Assembly (NCBI GenBank): GCA_030604735.1 | Contig: JAUVVG010000005.1 | Coordinates: 1-64,000 of the forward strand | Direction of reading: 5' to 3' | Origin: Azoarcus sp. | GTDB lineage: Bacteria > Pseudomonadota > Gammaproteobacteria > Burkholderiales > Rhodocyclaceae | Length of the DNA: 64,000 nt | Part shown: piece by piece, positions 51,942-60,249 of the stretch | Layout: every line of letters starts with the position of its first letter | Position numbering within the stretch: the first letter of the stretch is position 1 | Position numbers and translations under genes: made by a program | Notes under the pieces: model-generated | What the model saw: only the letters and a program-made list of their open reading frames with translations | The model's database searches: none | Told to the model about the DNA's origin: nothing

Positions 51942-52820
51942 TTACCAGTCCAGATCCCAGATCAGGCTGTCTTCGCCGCGCTCGAGCAGATCGCGCGCAC
52001 GCTGCTCGAACTCGTCCAGCGGGTCGGACAGGTCGACGACGATCTCGACCCGGCGGTTGAGCGCCCGCCCCTCGGCCGACGCGTTCTCGGCCCGGGGGCG
52101 GGTCTCGGCGAACCCCTGGACCTGCATCCGGGCCGGATCGACCTGCGGACTGCGCAGCAAGCCGTTTGCCACCGACGAGGCCCGCGCGGCCGACAAATCC
52201 CAGTTGGACTGAAAACGCGCAGTGCGGATCGGGATGTCGTCGGTATGACCTTCGATGGTCAGCACGCCCGGCAAATCGACCAGTTCGCCGGCGATCCGGT
52301 CGAGCATCGCCTGGAAGGCTGGCGTCATGTCCGACGAACCGGACGGAAACGAGCCCCGCTCCTCGATCCGGATCACGATGCGCTTGCGATCCTGGTCGAC
52401 CTGCAGCTTGCCATCGCGAATCTCCTCCTGCAGCACCTCGCGCAATTGTTTGACGCTCTTCTCGACCTGACGCTGGGCTGCCTCCTGCACGGTCGCCTCG
52501 GCGTCGGACGTGAAGGTGCGCAACTGCGGACGCTGGTCGGTGGTTTGCTGGCGTACGCTGTCGATTGGCGTCGGGGTCGGGATGCCGGGCGAGAACTGGT
52601 CGAAGATGGGGCTGGTGCCCATAGGCGGCTCGAAGGCCGGGACCTCGCGCTGCACCCCGAAGGCCTTGGCCATTTCGGAGGCGATTTCACGAAACTTGAT
52701 CGCGTCCATCTCCGAGAACGACAGCAGCAGCACGAAGAAACACATCAACAACGACATCAGGTCGGCGAAGGTCATCACCCAGGCCGGCATCTCGCGTTTT
52801 TCCTCTTCGGGCAGATCCAT
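51942..52820 (-). CDS. pomB: Flagellar stator subunit PomB
   Basis: A 292-residue stator protein. The N-terminus (MPAWVMTFADLMSLLMCFF) has the single transmembrane helix with ion-binding Asp20, closely resembling PomB, the Na+-type relative of MotB. A linker and coiled coil (about 60-145) lead to a C-terminal OmpA-like peptidoglycan-binding domain (about 170-265: TIEGHTDDIPI, SNWDLSAARA, NRRVEIVV). It lies 15 bp downstream of pomA. Na+ coupling is inferred from similarity, not measured. Confidence 0.93.
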   Translation of the reverse strand: MDLPEEEKREMPAWVMTFADLMSLLMCFFVLLLSFSEMDAIKFREIASEMAKAFGVQREVPAFEPPMGTSPIFDQFSPGIPTPTPIDSVRQQTTDQRPQLRTFTSDAEATVQEAAQRQVEKSVKQLREVLQEEIRDGKLQVDQDRKRIVIRIEERGSFPSGSSDMTPAFQAMLDRIAGELVDLPGVLTIEGHTDDIPIRTARFQSNWDLSAARASSVANGLLRSPQVDPARMQVQGFAETRPRAENASAEGRALNRRVEIVVDLSDPLDEFEQRARDLLERGEDSLIWDLDW

Positions 52821-52835
52821 CCCCGCGCTCCCGGG

Positions 52836-53603
52836 TCAGCCTGCAGGCTCGGCCGCCAGGACCCGCTTTTCCGGGGGCAGGTAGCTGGCCAACATCTGCT
52901 CGATGATGCGCGGGTTGGTGCCCTGCTGCATCGCCGCCATCGCGTCGATCAGCAAGCCCTGCATGCGTGCCTCCTCGGTCATGCGCAGGTTGAGCTTGTC
53001 GGCGAGCGGCAGGAAGATCATGGTCGCGAGAATCGCGCCGTACAAGGTGGTCAGCAGCGCCACCGCCATGGCCGGGCCGATCGACTTGGGATCGTCCATG
53101 TTGGACAGCATCTGCACCAACCCGATCAGGGTTCCGATCATGCCCATCGCAGGCGCGACGTCCCCCATCGCCGAGAAGATTTTGGACCCCCAACGGTGGC
53201 GGTCCAGCGTCAGAAGGCGTTCCTTTTCGAGAAACTCGCGGACGGTCTCCTGCGGCTGGCCGTCGATCATCAGCTGGATGCCCGACTTCAGAAAGGGCGA
53301 GCTCATCTCCCGGCTTTCCAGCGCGAGCACGCCTTCCTTGCGTGCGATGGTCGCGATCTCGACGACTTCGGTGATCAACTCCTCGGTGGCCGGCAACTTG
53401 AACTTGAAGGCCCGCACCGCGACCTTCACCGCACCCAGGAACTGCTGCAGGCTGAACTTGGCCAGCACCACGAAGATGCTGCCTCCGACCACGATCAGGA
53501 TGGACGGAATGTTGAAGAACATCCCTGCCGAGGCGCCTAGCAGGATGGACGCCAGTACGATCACCAGCGCGCCTATGAGACCGATTAGCGTTGCAAGATC
53601 CAC
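52836..53603 (-). CDS. pomA: Flagellar stator subunit PomA
   Basis: A 255-residue protein with four hydrophobic segments. It starts MDLATLIGLIGA and carries MFFNIPSILIVVGGS, GDVAPAMGMIGTLIGLVQMLSNMDDPKSIGPAMAVALL, which matches Vibrio-type PomA very well. It forms the ion channel with PomB and drives rotation of the flagellar motor. No other flagellar genes are in the window. Confidence 0.94.
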   Translation of the reverse strand: MDLATLIGLIGALVIVLASILLGASAGMFFNIPSILIVVGGSIFVVLAKFSLQQFLGAVKVAVRAFKFKLPATEELITEVVEIATIARKEGVLALESREMSSPFLKSGIQLMIDGQPQETVREFLEKERLLTLDRHRWGSKIFSAMGDVAPAMGMIGTLIGLVQMLSNMDDPKSIGPAMAVALLTTLYGAILATMIFLPLADKLNLRMTEEARMQGLLIDAMAAMQQGTNPRIIEQMLASYLPPEKRVLAAEPAG

Positions 53604-53738
53604 TCTGAATTCCCGTCCGAAAGCATCCGTTCCGTTTATGCCAATTGGATAGCGTCAAAGCATATCCGGCTCTCGGATTCTAGCGGTGAAAGCACCGACG
53701 AAGCCGTACAGCCATGAATGAATCCGGTGTCGATCGAT

Positions 53739-54209
53739 TCAGCGGGAAGAAAACTTGCTCATCAACTGCTGCAGTTTCTCGGCCTTGCGCTGCTCCGCCT
53801 CTTCGGCCCGACGGCGCGCTTCGTCGGCTTTCTGTTGCTCGCGCTTGCGCTTGGCCGCCTCGGCGAAGCGCTCCTTCAGGGTCTGGGCCGCATGGGCACG
53901 ATGCTCCTCGGTGACCTCGCCGGCCTCGTTGCCGTCCAGATCATAGCGATGGGTCGCCTTCTCCATACCCTTCAGGTAACGGGTGGAGGCCGTGTGCATC
54001 CGCATCGCGGTGCGGACGACCTTGCGGTCCAGCTCCGGAAAACGCGCCATGATGGCCTTGTCTATCCGCAGCGCGACCGGCTTGAAATCCTTGAAGGTAG
54101 GCGAGGCTTCCTGGAGCTTCTGGATCAGGCTCCTGGGATCCAGCGATGCCTTCGGCGTCTCGATCTGATCGGGGGTATTTTCAGGCTGTGCTGCGGCTTC
54201 GGTAGTCAT
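53739..54209 (-). CDS. proQ: ProQ/FinO-family RNA-binding protein
   Basis: A 156-residue RNA chaperone. The N-terminal half (about 25-115) carries the FinO/ProQ fold (FKPVALRIDKAI, LDRKVVRTAMRMHTASTRYL); the C-terminal 40 residues are a Lys/Arg/Glu-rich coiled coil. It lacks the Tudor-like C-terminal domain of E. coli ProQ, as in shorter family members. It binds structured sRNAs and mRNA 3' ends. The gene stands alone, downstream of the MFS gene on the same strand. Confidence 0.9.
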   Translation of the reverse strand: MTTEAAAQPENTPDQIETPKASLDPRSLIQKLQEASPTFKDFKPVALRIDKAIMARFPELDRKVVRTAMRMHTASTRYLKGMEKATHRYDLDGNEAGEVTEEHRAHAAQTLKERFAEAAKRKREQQKADEARRRAEEAEQRKAEKLQQLMSKFSSR

Positions 54210-54351
54210 GCGGCTCGGGCGATGTCGTTCGATTCATCTGTTACGCGACATGGATCCGTCTCCCGCGTCGGGACCGGGTCAGCGTAAAAGGCGCATGATC
54301 GCACGAAAGCGCCCCGGATCGGGATCCGGTTTGACACAAAACCCACACTAT

Positions 54352-55548
54352 TCAAGGCCGAGTCGCACGCACGGCGCGGGCCCTGCGCAGCCAAAGGGGC
54401 AGCATCGCCAGCGCCACCCCGACCTCGATCGCGGCGATGACGATGAAGACCGGCAGGTAAGGATCCATGCCTGCCGATCGGAACACGCCGACCAGCGTGC
54501 CGGCCAGCAAGGGACCGAGCGCGAAGCCTATCGACCCGGCCATGTTGAAGCCGGCCAGCGTACTGGCGCGCTGGCCCGGACCCGCAAGTTCGACCGTCAG
54601 CACCAGACAGGGTGCGTACATCAGCGCGGCGACCAACCCGCCCGCGGCCATCACCCATACCAGCGCATTGGCCGGCGCAAGGCCGAGCGCGACCAGAAAC
54701 ACCCCATACAGCACGCTGCCCATGATCATCATGCCGAGCCGGTCCCAATAACGACTGAGCGCCCCGGCTGGCCAGGTCAGCAACGAGAACGGGATCAGGA
54801 AAGCCGCCATCACCAGGCCTATCCGTGGTGCCGACAAGTCCATCACGGTGGCGAGATAAAGCGAAAAGGTCGAGACGATGAAACCGACCGTGAGTCTATC
54901 CACGAACGCGAACACATAAGGGACCGCAAGCATCCGATTACTGGTCAGCGCACGTACCAGGGCCGCCGGGCTCCTTCGCTCGACCGTCATCCCGACATCC
55001 TTCAGCAACAGGGGTACGACGACGGCCAAGCCCAGCATCAACCATCCCCCGTAGTACGGCACCTGCACCGCCGACTCCCCACCCAGCCACCCGCCTAGCG
55101 GCGCACCGGTGGCGACGCCGAGGCTGAGCGCGGCGCCCACGCCGCCCATGGTCGCGCCTATGCCGCCTTGCCGCGCATGGTCGGCGCCGAGCGTCATCAG
55201 CAGCGACAGGGCGGTCATGTGCGCGCAGCCTTCGACGAAACGCCACAACAGCAGGATCGGATAAGACCCGTCCCCGGCGATCATGAGCAGGCTCACCCCA
55301 TTCACGACGAAGGCCGCCGCGATCAAGGGCATCCTCCGCCCCAGGCTGTCCGACAGCAGCCCGGCGAGCGGCGCGGCCGCGATCGCACCAATCATGTTGA
55401 TGGACATGAACAGGTGGCGTGCAAGATCGCCGGTCTCCGGGTAGCGGCCGACCGTCAATCCGGACAAGACCGGCACCATGCCGGTGACCGGCAGCATCAG
55501 CAGAAAGATCACTACGGCGACCGGGAGCGCTGTCATCTGGAAAACCAA
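54352..55548 (-). CDS. MFS transporter
   Basis: A 398-residue protein with 12 hydrophobic segments. The MFS motif A loop reads GLLSDSLGRRMPL after the second segment. It resembles drug/sugar-type exporters but the substrate cannot be named. A short inverted repeat (CCGGAT-cggg-ATCCGG, about 54315-54330) after its stop may end the transcript. Confidence 0.9.
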   Translation of the reverse strand: MVFQMTALPVAVVIFLLMLPVTGMVPVLSGLTVGRYPETGDLARHLFMSINMIGAIAAAPLAGLLSDSLGRRMPLIAAAFVVNGVSLLMIAGDGSYPILLLWRFVEGCAHMTALSLLMTLGADHARQGGIGATMGGVGAALSLGVATGAPLGGWLGGESAVQVPYYGGWLMLGLAVVVPLLLKDVGMTVERRSPAALVRALTSNRMLAVPYVFAFVDRLTVGFIVSTFSLYLATVMDLSAPRIGLVMAAFLIPFSLLTWPAGALSRYWDRLGMMIMGSVLYGVFLVALGLAPANALVWVMAAGGLVAALMYAPCLVLTVELAGPGQRASTLAGFNMAGSIGFALGPLLAGTLVGVFRSAGMDPYLPVFIVIAAIEVGVALAMLPLWLRRARAVRATRP

Positions 55549-55630
55549 TTACTCTGAAGGCGAGCGGCAGCCGCGCCGCCGAACGGATCCCGCAACGCAG
55601 CCTGCGCAGGAGACCGAGAAACAAATTTTA

Positions 55631-55700
55631 TGATGCAGTGCACCAAAACTTTCTTGACTTGAGCTGCAGGTGCTCTACAATGAAATTGTGCACTGCATCA
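55631..55700 (+). promoter_or_regulatory. Phasin promoter flanked by PhaR-like operators
   Basis: Perfect 13-bp inverted repeat: TGATGCAGTGCAC (55631-55643) and GTGCACTGCATCA (55688-55700). Between the arms lies a sigma-70 promoter, TTGACT (55654-55659), 16-bp spacer, TACAAT (55676-55681). TGC-rich dyads of this type are bound by PhaR, which represses phasin genes when no polymer is present. Flanking the promoter on both sides suggests tight or looped repression. Confidence 0.75.
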
Positions 55701-55770
55701 ATTCAGTCAAATCAGATGGTTGAAGCGGATGCAGCGAACCGAATCATTCACTCATCCAAGGAGCTCCATC

Positions 55771-56337
55771 ATGATCGCCACACCGGAAAAACTCTCCAGC
55801 GCCCACAAAGCCGCCGTCGACTCCGCCCTCAACACGGTTCAGACCGCTTTCGATTCGTCCGAGCGCTTGATCGCCCTCAACCTTAACACCGCCCGTGCCC
55901 TGCTTGAAGACAGCAGCGCCAACGTGCGCCTGGTCCTGTCGGCCAAGAACCCGGAAGAACTGCTCAGCCTGCAGACCGGAATGGTCAAGCCGATGGCCGA
56001 GAAGGTGCTGGCCTATTATCGCAACTGCTACGAAATCTTCGCTCAGAGCATCGAAGAGGCGGTGAGGCCGTTCGAGATCCAGTTCGCCGAGATCAACAAG
56101 GTCCTCGCCAGCGAAATGGAAAAGGCCGCCGCTGCCGCGCCGATCGGCTCGGAAGCTGCGCTGGCCGCGGTCAAGACCAGCATCGCTGCTGCGAACTCGA
56201 CCTATGACCAGGTCAGCAAGGCCAGCCGTCAGGTGGTCGAGATCGCTGAAGCCAACCTCACCGCCGCAACCGAAGCCGCGGTCAAGGCAGTCGGCAGCAA
56301 CACCGCCGTGGCCACCCGCCGCAAGAAGACGGCCTGA
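55771..56337 (+). CDS. Phasin family protein
   Basis: A 188-residue, helical, Ala-rich protein (VQTAFDSSERLIALNLNTARALLEDS and SIEEAVRPFEIQFAEINKV are phasin-like) that coats polyhydroxyalkanoate granules. The start has AAGGAG 9 nt upstream; an ATG in frame further upstream lies in the leader. No polymer synthase gene is in the window, so the PHA genes must be elsewhere. It is monocistronic, with a terminator downstream. Confidence 0.9.
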   Translation: MIATPEKLSSAHKAAVDSALNTVQTAFDSSERLIALNLNTARALLEDSSANVRLVLSAKNPEELLSLQTGMVKPMAEKVLAYYRNCYEIFAQSIEEAVRPFEIQFAEINKVLASEMEKAAAAAPIGSEAALAAVKTSIAAANSTYDQVSKASRQVVEIAEANLTAATEAAVKAVGSNTAVATRRKKTA

Positions 56338-56439
56338 CCGGTCGCACCAGAGCTTGTGAAGAATCCGTAGTGCAGTAGATTCAGTCGCAAGCTCCGCGTT
56401 CCGGACCAGGAGGCTACCCCGCCCGGTCCACACCCTGAC

Positions 56440-56471
56440 GCCCCGCCATCGATGAGATGACGGGGCTTCTT
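56440..56471 (+). terminator. Intrinsic terminator after phasin gene
   Basis: Stem GCCCCG-c-CATC (56440-56450) pairs with GATG-a-CGGGGC (56456-56466) around a 5-nt loop, followed by TTCTT. A second inverted repeat (GGACC...GGTCC, 56403-56429) precedes it. Confidence 0.7.
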
Positions 56472-56580
56472 GCATTCTGACCGCACGCATTCCGCCCGTG
56501 TCGCACGGAACCTCACCCGGCCTGCTGCGTCACAGCCATTCAATGGATCGCCCAGCTCCATCCGGGCGACAGGGAGGAAC

Positions 56581-57546
56581 ATGAACGCAGGCCTTGTCAG
56601 AATATTGATCCTGGCTGCATCGACGATTGGGTTGTGGTCATGCCTGACCACAGACCCGGACGCCGGCTCGTTCGGCGAACGTGTCCAATCGAACACGGAC
56701 ATGGCCTGCTCCTTGCCGGTCGGCTGGTCGGTGCCCGGCGGCGAAGAAGTGGACGAAGCCGCGCTGCTGGACCGGATCGCGGGCAGCGACACGGTGCTGC
56801 TCGGAGAGCGGCACGACCAGCTGAGCCACCACCACTGGCAGCTGGAAACATTGCGCGCGCTGCACCAGCGACGCGGAGAGATCGTGCTCGCGCTAGAGAT
56901 GTTTCCGCGCCGTGTACAGCCGGCACTGGATGCCTGGGTAGGCGGCGAACTCGACGAAGCCGCCTTCCTGGAGCAAAGCGAATGGCATGAAGTCTGGCGT
57001 TTCGACCCGGCGCTCTACATGGACATCTTCCGTTACGCACGCGATCACGGCATCCCGATGCGGGCGGTCAATGTGGACGCGGGCTTCACCCGCTCGGTCG
57101 GGCGTTCCGGCTACGACGCCACCCCGCACGCGCAGCGGGAGGGCGTCACCCGCCCGGCCGAGCCCGTTCCGGCATACACGAGCTGGCTGGAAAACATCTA
57201 CAGCATGCACATGCCACGCAGTCACCGCAGCGGCAACCACGCCAGTCAGGCTGGCCTGCGCAACTTCATCGAGGCGCAGCTGGTATGGGACCGCTCGATG
57301 GCGCAAGGTATCGCGCAAGCGCTCGCGGACCACCCGGACGCGCTGGTCGTAGCCCTGGTCGGCAGTGGTCATCTGCTGCATGGCTATGGCGTGCCCCACC
57401 AGCTCGACGACCTCGGCATCCACGCGCACACCACCCTGCTGCCCTGGGACCAACATCAGGATTGTCGCCAGCTCGTCGCCGGACTGGCGGACGCGGTCTA
57501 CAACGTCGCGCCAGCACAACCCCGCAATGGGGAACCGGTCAGTTGA
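56581..57546 (+). CDS. ChaN-family (heme-binding) lipoprotein
   Basis: A 321-residue protein: N-terminal hydrophobic segment ending in LWSC (Cys21), a non-ideal lipobox, and the ChaN core with VLLGERHDQLSHHHWQLETL, LALEMFPRRVQPALDAW, and VALVGSGHLLHGYG. ChaN-like proteins are linked to iron or heme uptake. GGGAGG precedes the ATG. It overlaps the peptidase gene in a TTGA junction, so both are probably cotranscribed. Confidence 0.88.
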   Translation: MNAGLVRILILAASTIGLWSCLTTDPDAGSFGERVQSNTDMACSLPVGWSVPGGEEVDEAALLDRIAGSDTVLLGERHDQLSHHHWQLETLRALHQRRGEIVLALEMFPRRVQPALDAWVGGELDEAAFLEQSEWHEVWRFDPALYMDIFRYARDHGIPMRAVNVDAGFTRSVGRSGYDATPHAQREGVTRPAEPVPAYTSWLENIYSMHMPRSHRSGNHASQAGLRNFIEAQLVWDRSMAQGIAQALADHPDALVVALVGSGHLLHGYGVPHQLDDLGIHAHTTLLPWDQHQDCRQLVAGLADAVYNVAPAQPRNGEPVS

Positions 57547-59654
57547 AGCGCCTTGACCGGCCAACAGTCTGCTGCGGGCTTGTTGCAGTCCTGATACGCC
57601 GCCCTGTCCTGCTCGCCCGGTCGATCGCGCTGGCTCTAGTGATCTCGCTCGGCAGCGTGCACGCCGATGTCGGACGCCTCGCCGGCGGGGAGCAGGAGGG
57701 CGAGCGCGACCTGAAGACCTTGCTCGATTACCGGATCGCGGTCGCCCTCGACCCGGACACCCGCCAGCTGGACGGCAAGGCCGAGATCCGGATGAGCACG
57801 GGGCAGGGGTTCGACCTGCTCCTGAGCGACGCCTTTGCCGTCGAGCGGATCGAACTCGACGAAACCACCCTGCGCCTGCAGGCAGACCGGGAAGGCCGGC
57901 TGCAACGATGGCGGATTCCGCCGGGTGAGCCGGACCGCGTTCTTAGCGTGAGCTGGCAAGGGCGCTTGGCTGAACGCCCGGCGGGCATGCAGCATGCCCA
58001 GACACTGGGTTGGCGCGATGCGACCGCGAGTCCGGACGGCAGCTATCTTCCGGCATCGAGCTTCTGGTATCCGGTGGTCGCGATCGACAGGACGCTGCCC
58101 GAGGTGCGCTACAACGCGCGGATCACACTGCCGGCCGGTCAGCACGCCATCATGGCCGGCCGCCTGGTCGAAGAGACGGAGGCCGACCAAAGCATCGTCG
58201 CGCACTACCGCTTCGACCAGCCGGCTCAAGGCATAGACCTGATCACCGGCCCCTACCAGGTCGAACAGGACACCTACCCGTCCGTCGATGGCCGGCCAAT
58301 CACGCTGCGCACGCTGTTCCACGCAGAAATCGCGGCGCTGTCGGCCGACTATCTCGCATCGGTCGGCGAGTATCTCGCACTCTACGAAACCTGGATCGGT
58401 CCCTATCCCTACGACAGCTTCAGCGTGGTCTCCAGCCCGACCCCGACCGGGCTGGGCCTGCCGACCATGACCTATCTCGGCACCCGGGTGCTCGCGCTGC
58501 CGTTCATCCGCGCCACCTCGCTCGGCCACGAAGTGCTGCACAACTGGTGGGGCAATGGCGTCTTCCCGGACTATGCGCGCGGCAACTGGAGCGAAGGGCT
58601 GACCACCTTCATGGCCGACTACCACTACGCCGAGCGCAGCGGCGAAGCGCAGGCGCGCGAGATGCGGCTCGGCTGGTTGCGCGAGTTGTCCGCGATCGCC
58701 GAAGGCGAGGACCGTCCGCTGGCGTCCTTCACCTCCCGCCACCACGGCGTTTCCCAGGCGGTCGGCTACAACAAGGCCGCGATGCTGTTCCTGATGCTGC
58801 GCGACCGGATCGGCGAAGCGGCCTTCGACCGGGGCGTGCGTCGCTTCTGGTCGGAGCAGGCATTCCAGACCGCCGGCTGGGATGCGCTGCAGGACGCATT
58901 CGCGCGCGAGGCTGGCGAAGACCTGAGGCGCTTCTTCGCGCAATGGCTGACCCGTCGCGACCTGCCCGAGATCCAGCTCGTAGCCGGCACAGACCGCACT
59001 CTGACGATCCGACAAACCGGCGAGCCGTGGTCGATCGACCTGCCCCTGCAAATCGACAACGCGGACGGCAGCCACACGCTGCGGATTCGCCTCGAAGACG
59101 AAAGGACGACCATGGATTTGTCCGGATACAGCCTGCCATTGGAGGTCAAGCTGGATCCGGACAGCCGGACGCTGCGACGACTCGATCGCTTCGAAGCCCC
59201 TCCGATCTTGCGCGAACTGCAGTTCGCCCGCACACCACAGCTGGTGATCATCGGTCCGCGCGCGCTCCATGATGATGCCGAAACCCTGGCGAGTCGCCTG
59301 CTGGACGACCGCCCGCGCCCGCTGTCCGCCCGCCGCGCACCGGATCCCGCCGAACCGCTGCTCGTGATCGGCGCGCAGCGCGAAATCGCCGACTGGCTCG
59401 CCCGCCATGACTTGCCGGACACGCCCGAGCTCGTCGCCGGGCAAGGCGATGTTCGGATGTGGACCCAGCGCCTGCCCTCCGGCGCCCCGCTCGCCGTGGT
59501 CGCCGTCGATACCCCGGCCGCGCTCGGTCAGGCCCTGCGACCGCTACCCCATTACCGGCAACAAAGCTGGCTGGTCCTGAAGGAAGGTCGCGCCCTGGAC
59601 CGCGGCACCTGGCCGGCGAACGTCCCCACCGTCCGCTTCGAAGTAGCAAACTGA
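57543..59654 (+). CDS. Exported M1-family metallopeptidase
   Basis: A 703-residue M1-type aminopeptidase-like protein. The start is inferred as TTG at 57543, overlapping the ChaN stop (TTGA), because it gives a complete signal peptide (about 20-40); no ATG exists in the frame near that point. Zinc site: HEVLH at 329-333 and Glu351 in NWSEGLT, exactly the 18-residue spacing. The GxMEN exopeptidase motif is not readable, so it may be an endopeptidase or have unusual specificity. The C-terminal third resembles no known domain. Confidence 0.85.
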   Translation: MKRLDRPTVCCGLVAVLIRRPVLLARSIALALVISLGSVHADVGRLAGGEQEGERDLKTLLDYRIAVALDPDTRQLDGKAEIRMSTGQGFDLLLSDAFAVERIELDETTLRLQADREGRLQRWRIPPGEPDRVLSVSWQGRLAERPAGMQHAQTLGWRDATASPDGSYLPASSFWYPVVAIDRTLPEVRYNARITLPAGQHAIMAGRLVEETEADQSIVAHYRFDQPAQGIDLITGPYQVEQDTYPSVDGRPITLRTLFHAEIAALSADYLASVGEYLALYETWIGPYPYDSFSVVSSPTPTGLGLPTMTYLGTRVLALPFIRATSLGHEVLHNWWGNGVFPDYARGNWSEGLTTFMADYHYAERSGEAQAREMRLGWLRELSAIAEGEDRPLASFTSRHHGVSQAVGYNKAAMLFLMLRDRIGEAAFDRGVRRFWSEQAFQTAGWDALQDAFAREAGEDLRRFFAQWLTRRDLPEIQLVAGTDRTLTIRQTGEPWSIDLPLQIDNADGSHTLRIRLEDERTTMDLSGYSLPLEVKLDPDSRTLRRLDRFEAPPILRELQFARTPQLVIIGPRALHDDAETLASRLLDDRPRPLSARRAPDPAEPLLVIGAQREIADWLARHDLPDTPELVAGQGDVRMWTQRLPSGAPLAVVAVDTPAALGQALRPLPHYRQQSWLVLKEGRALDRGTWPANVPTVRFEVAN

Positions 59655-59741
59655 AAGCGCACGGTTACGGTAGCGCCCCGCACGTAGCAAGCGCTTTGGC
59701 TATCATGGTCTTCAGTGCCAGTGACCAAGCGCGATTCGCGC

Positions 59742-59909
59742 CTTGCGGCGCTCCCACCTCTACCCCAACGCATCAACTACCTCCTTGCGGCACTCCCACC
59801 TCTACCCCAACGCATCAACTACCCCCTTGCGGCGCTCCTGTCTCTACCCCAACGCATCAACTACCTCCTTGCGGCGCTCCCGTCTCTACCGCAACGCATC
59901 AACTACCTG
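59742..59909. repeat. Four-copy 42-bp tandem repeat
   Basis: Unit of 42 bp beginning CTTGCGGCGCTCC and ending CATCAACTACCTC, at 59742, 59784, 59826 and 59868, each copy with few changes. 42 bp is 14 codons, so one frame gives a 14-residue repeat (LAALPPLPQRINY), but no start or Shine-Dalgarno supports a gene. The first copy begins inside a REP-like palindrome (GCGCC-TTGC-GGCGC), so the array probably grew from a REP-like element. Confidence 0.85.
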
Positions 59910-59970
59910 TGTGAGCCGTGCAAGCGGCAAACCGGCGCCGGCATCAGCATTGGCGACCGAATCAACACAC

Positions 59971-60139
59971 CGCTCGCGCCATGCGACGCTCCTACATCAC
60001 GCCCCAACGCATCCATTCCCTGTGGGAGCGCCGCAAGGCGCGAATGGGCGTCTGAAGCATGCATTCGGCCAATCTCACGGCTCGCGACGCTCCTACAAAG
60101 CGTTGCTGAGTTCCGGGCTGGAGCGGCGCAAGCCGCGAC
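59971..60139. repeat. Cluster of REP-like palindromic elements
   Basis: Related elements in both orientations: 59971-59996 (minus), 60021-60045 (plus, TGTGGGAGCGCCGCAAGGCG, whose arms GCGCC-GCAA-GGCGC form a perfect tetraloop hairpin), 60081-60096 (minus) and 60118-60139 (plus). Another lies at the start of the tandem array, and one at 51.9 kb. The alternating orientation resembles BIME-type REP clusters in 3' or intergenic regions. Confidence 0.7.
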
Positions 60140-60249
60140 ATCAACGCTGGGTCGCTATCATGTGTTCATGCGATTGCACTTCCACACAGCACCACGGCCG
60201 CCGCCCTAGACCCTATTCACGCTAGAATTCAGAGCTTTACCGACACAAA

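Larger units (their letters stand above)
59655..60249. other. Repeat-rich intergenic region
   Basis: 595 bp between the M1 peptidase and trhP. It consists mainly of the 42-bp tandem repeats and REP-like elements listed separately. No convincing gene is present; the open frames follow the repeats. The trhP promoter must lie within its last 100 bp. Confidence 0.7.

Noticed and set aside
59742-59909. Possible CRISPR array
   Set aside because: Repeats are directly adjacent with no unique spacers, and no cas genes are present.
59715-60209. Open frame encoding a 14-residue repeat
   Set aside because: The repeat results from the 42-bp tandem DNA unit; other frames across the array are open too, and there is no translation start signal.
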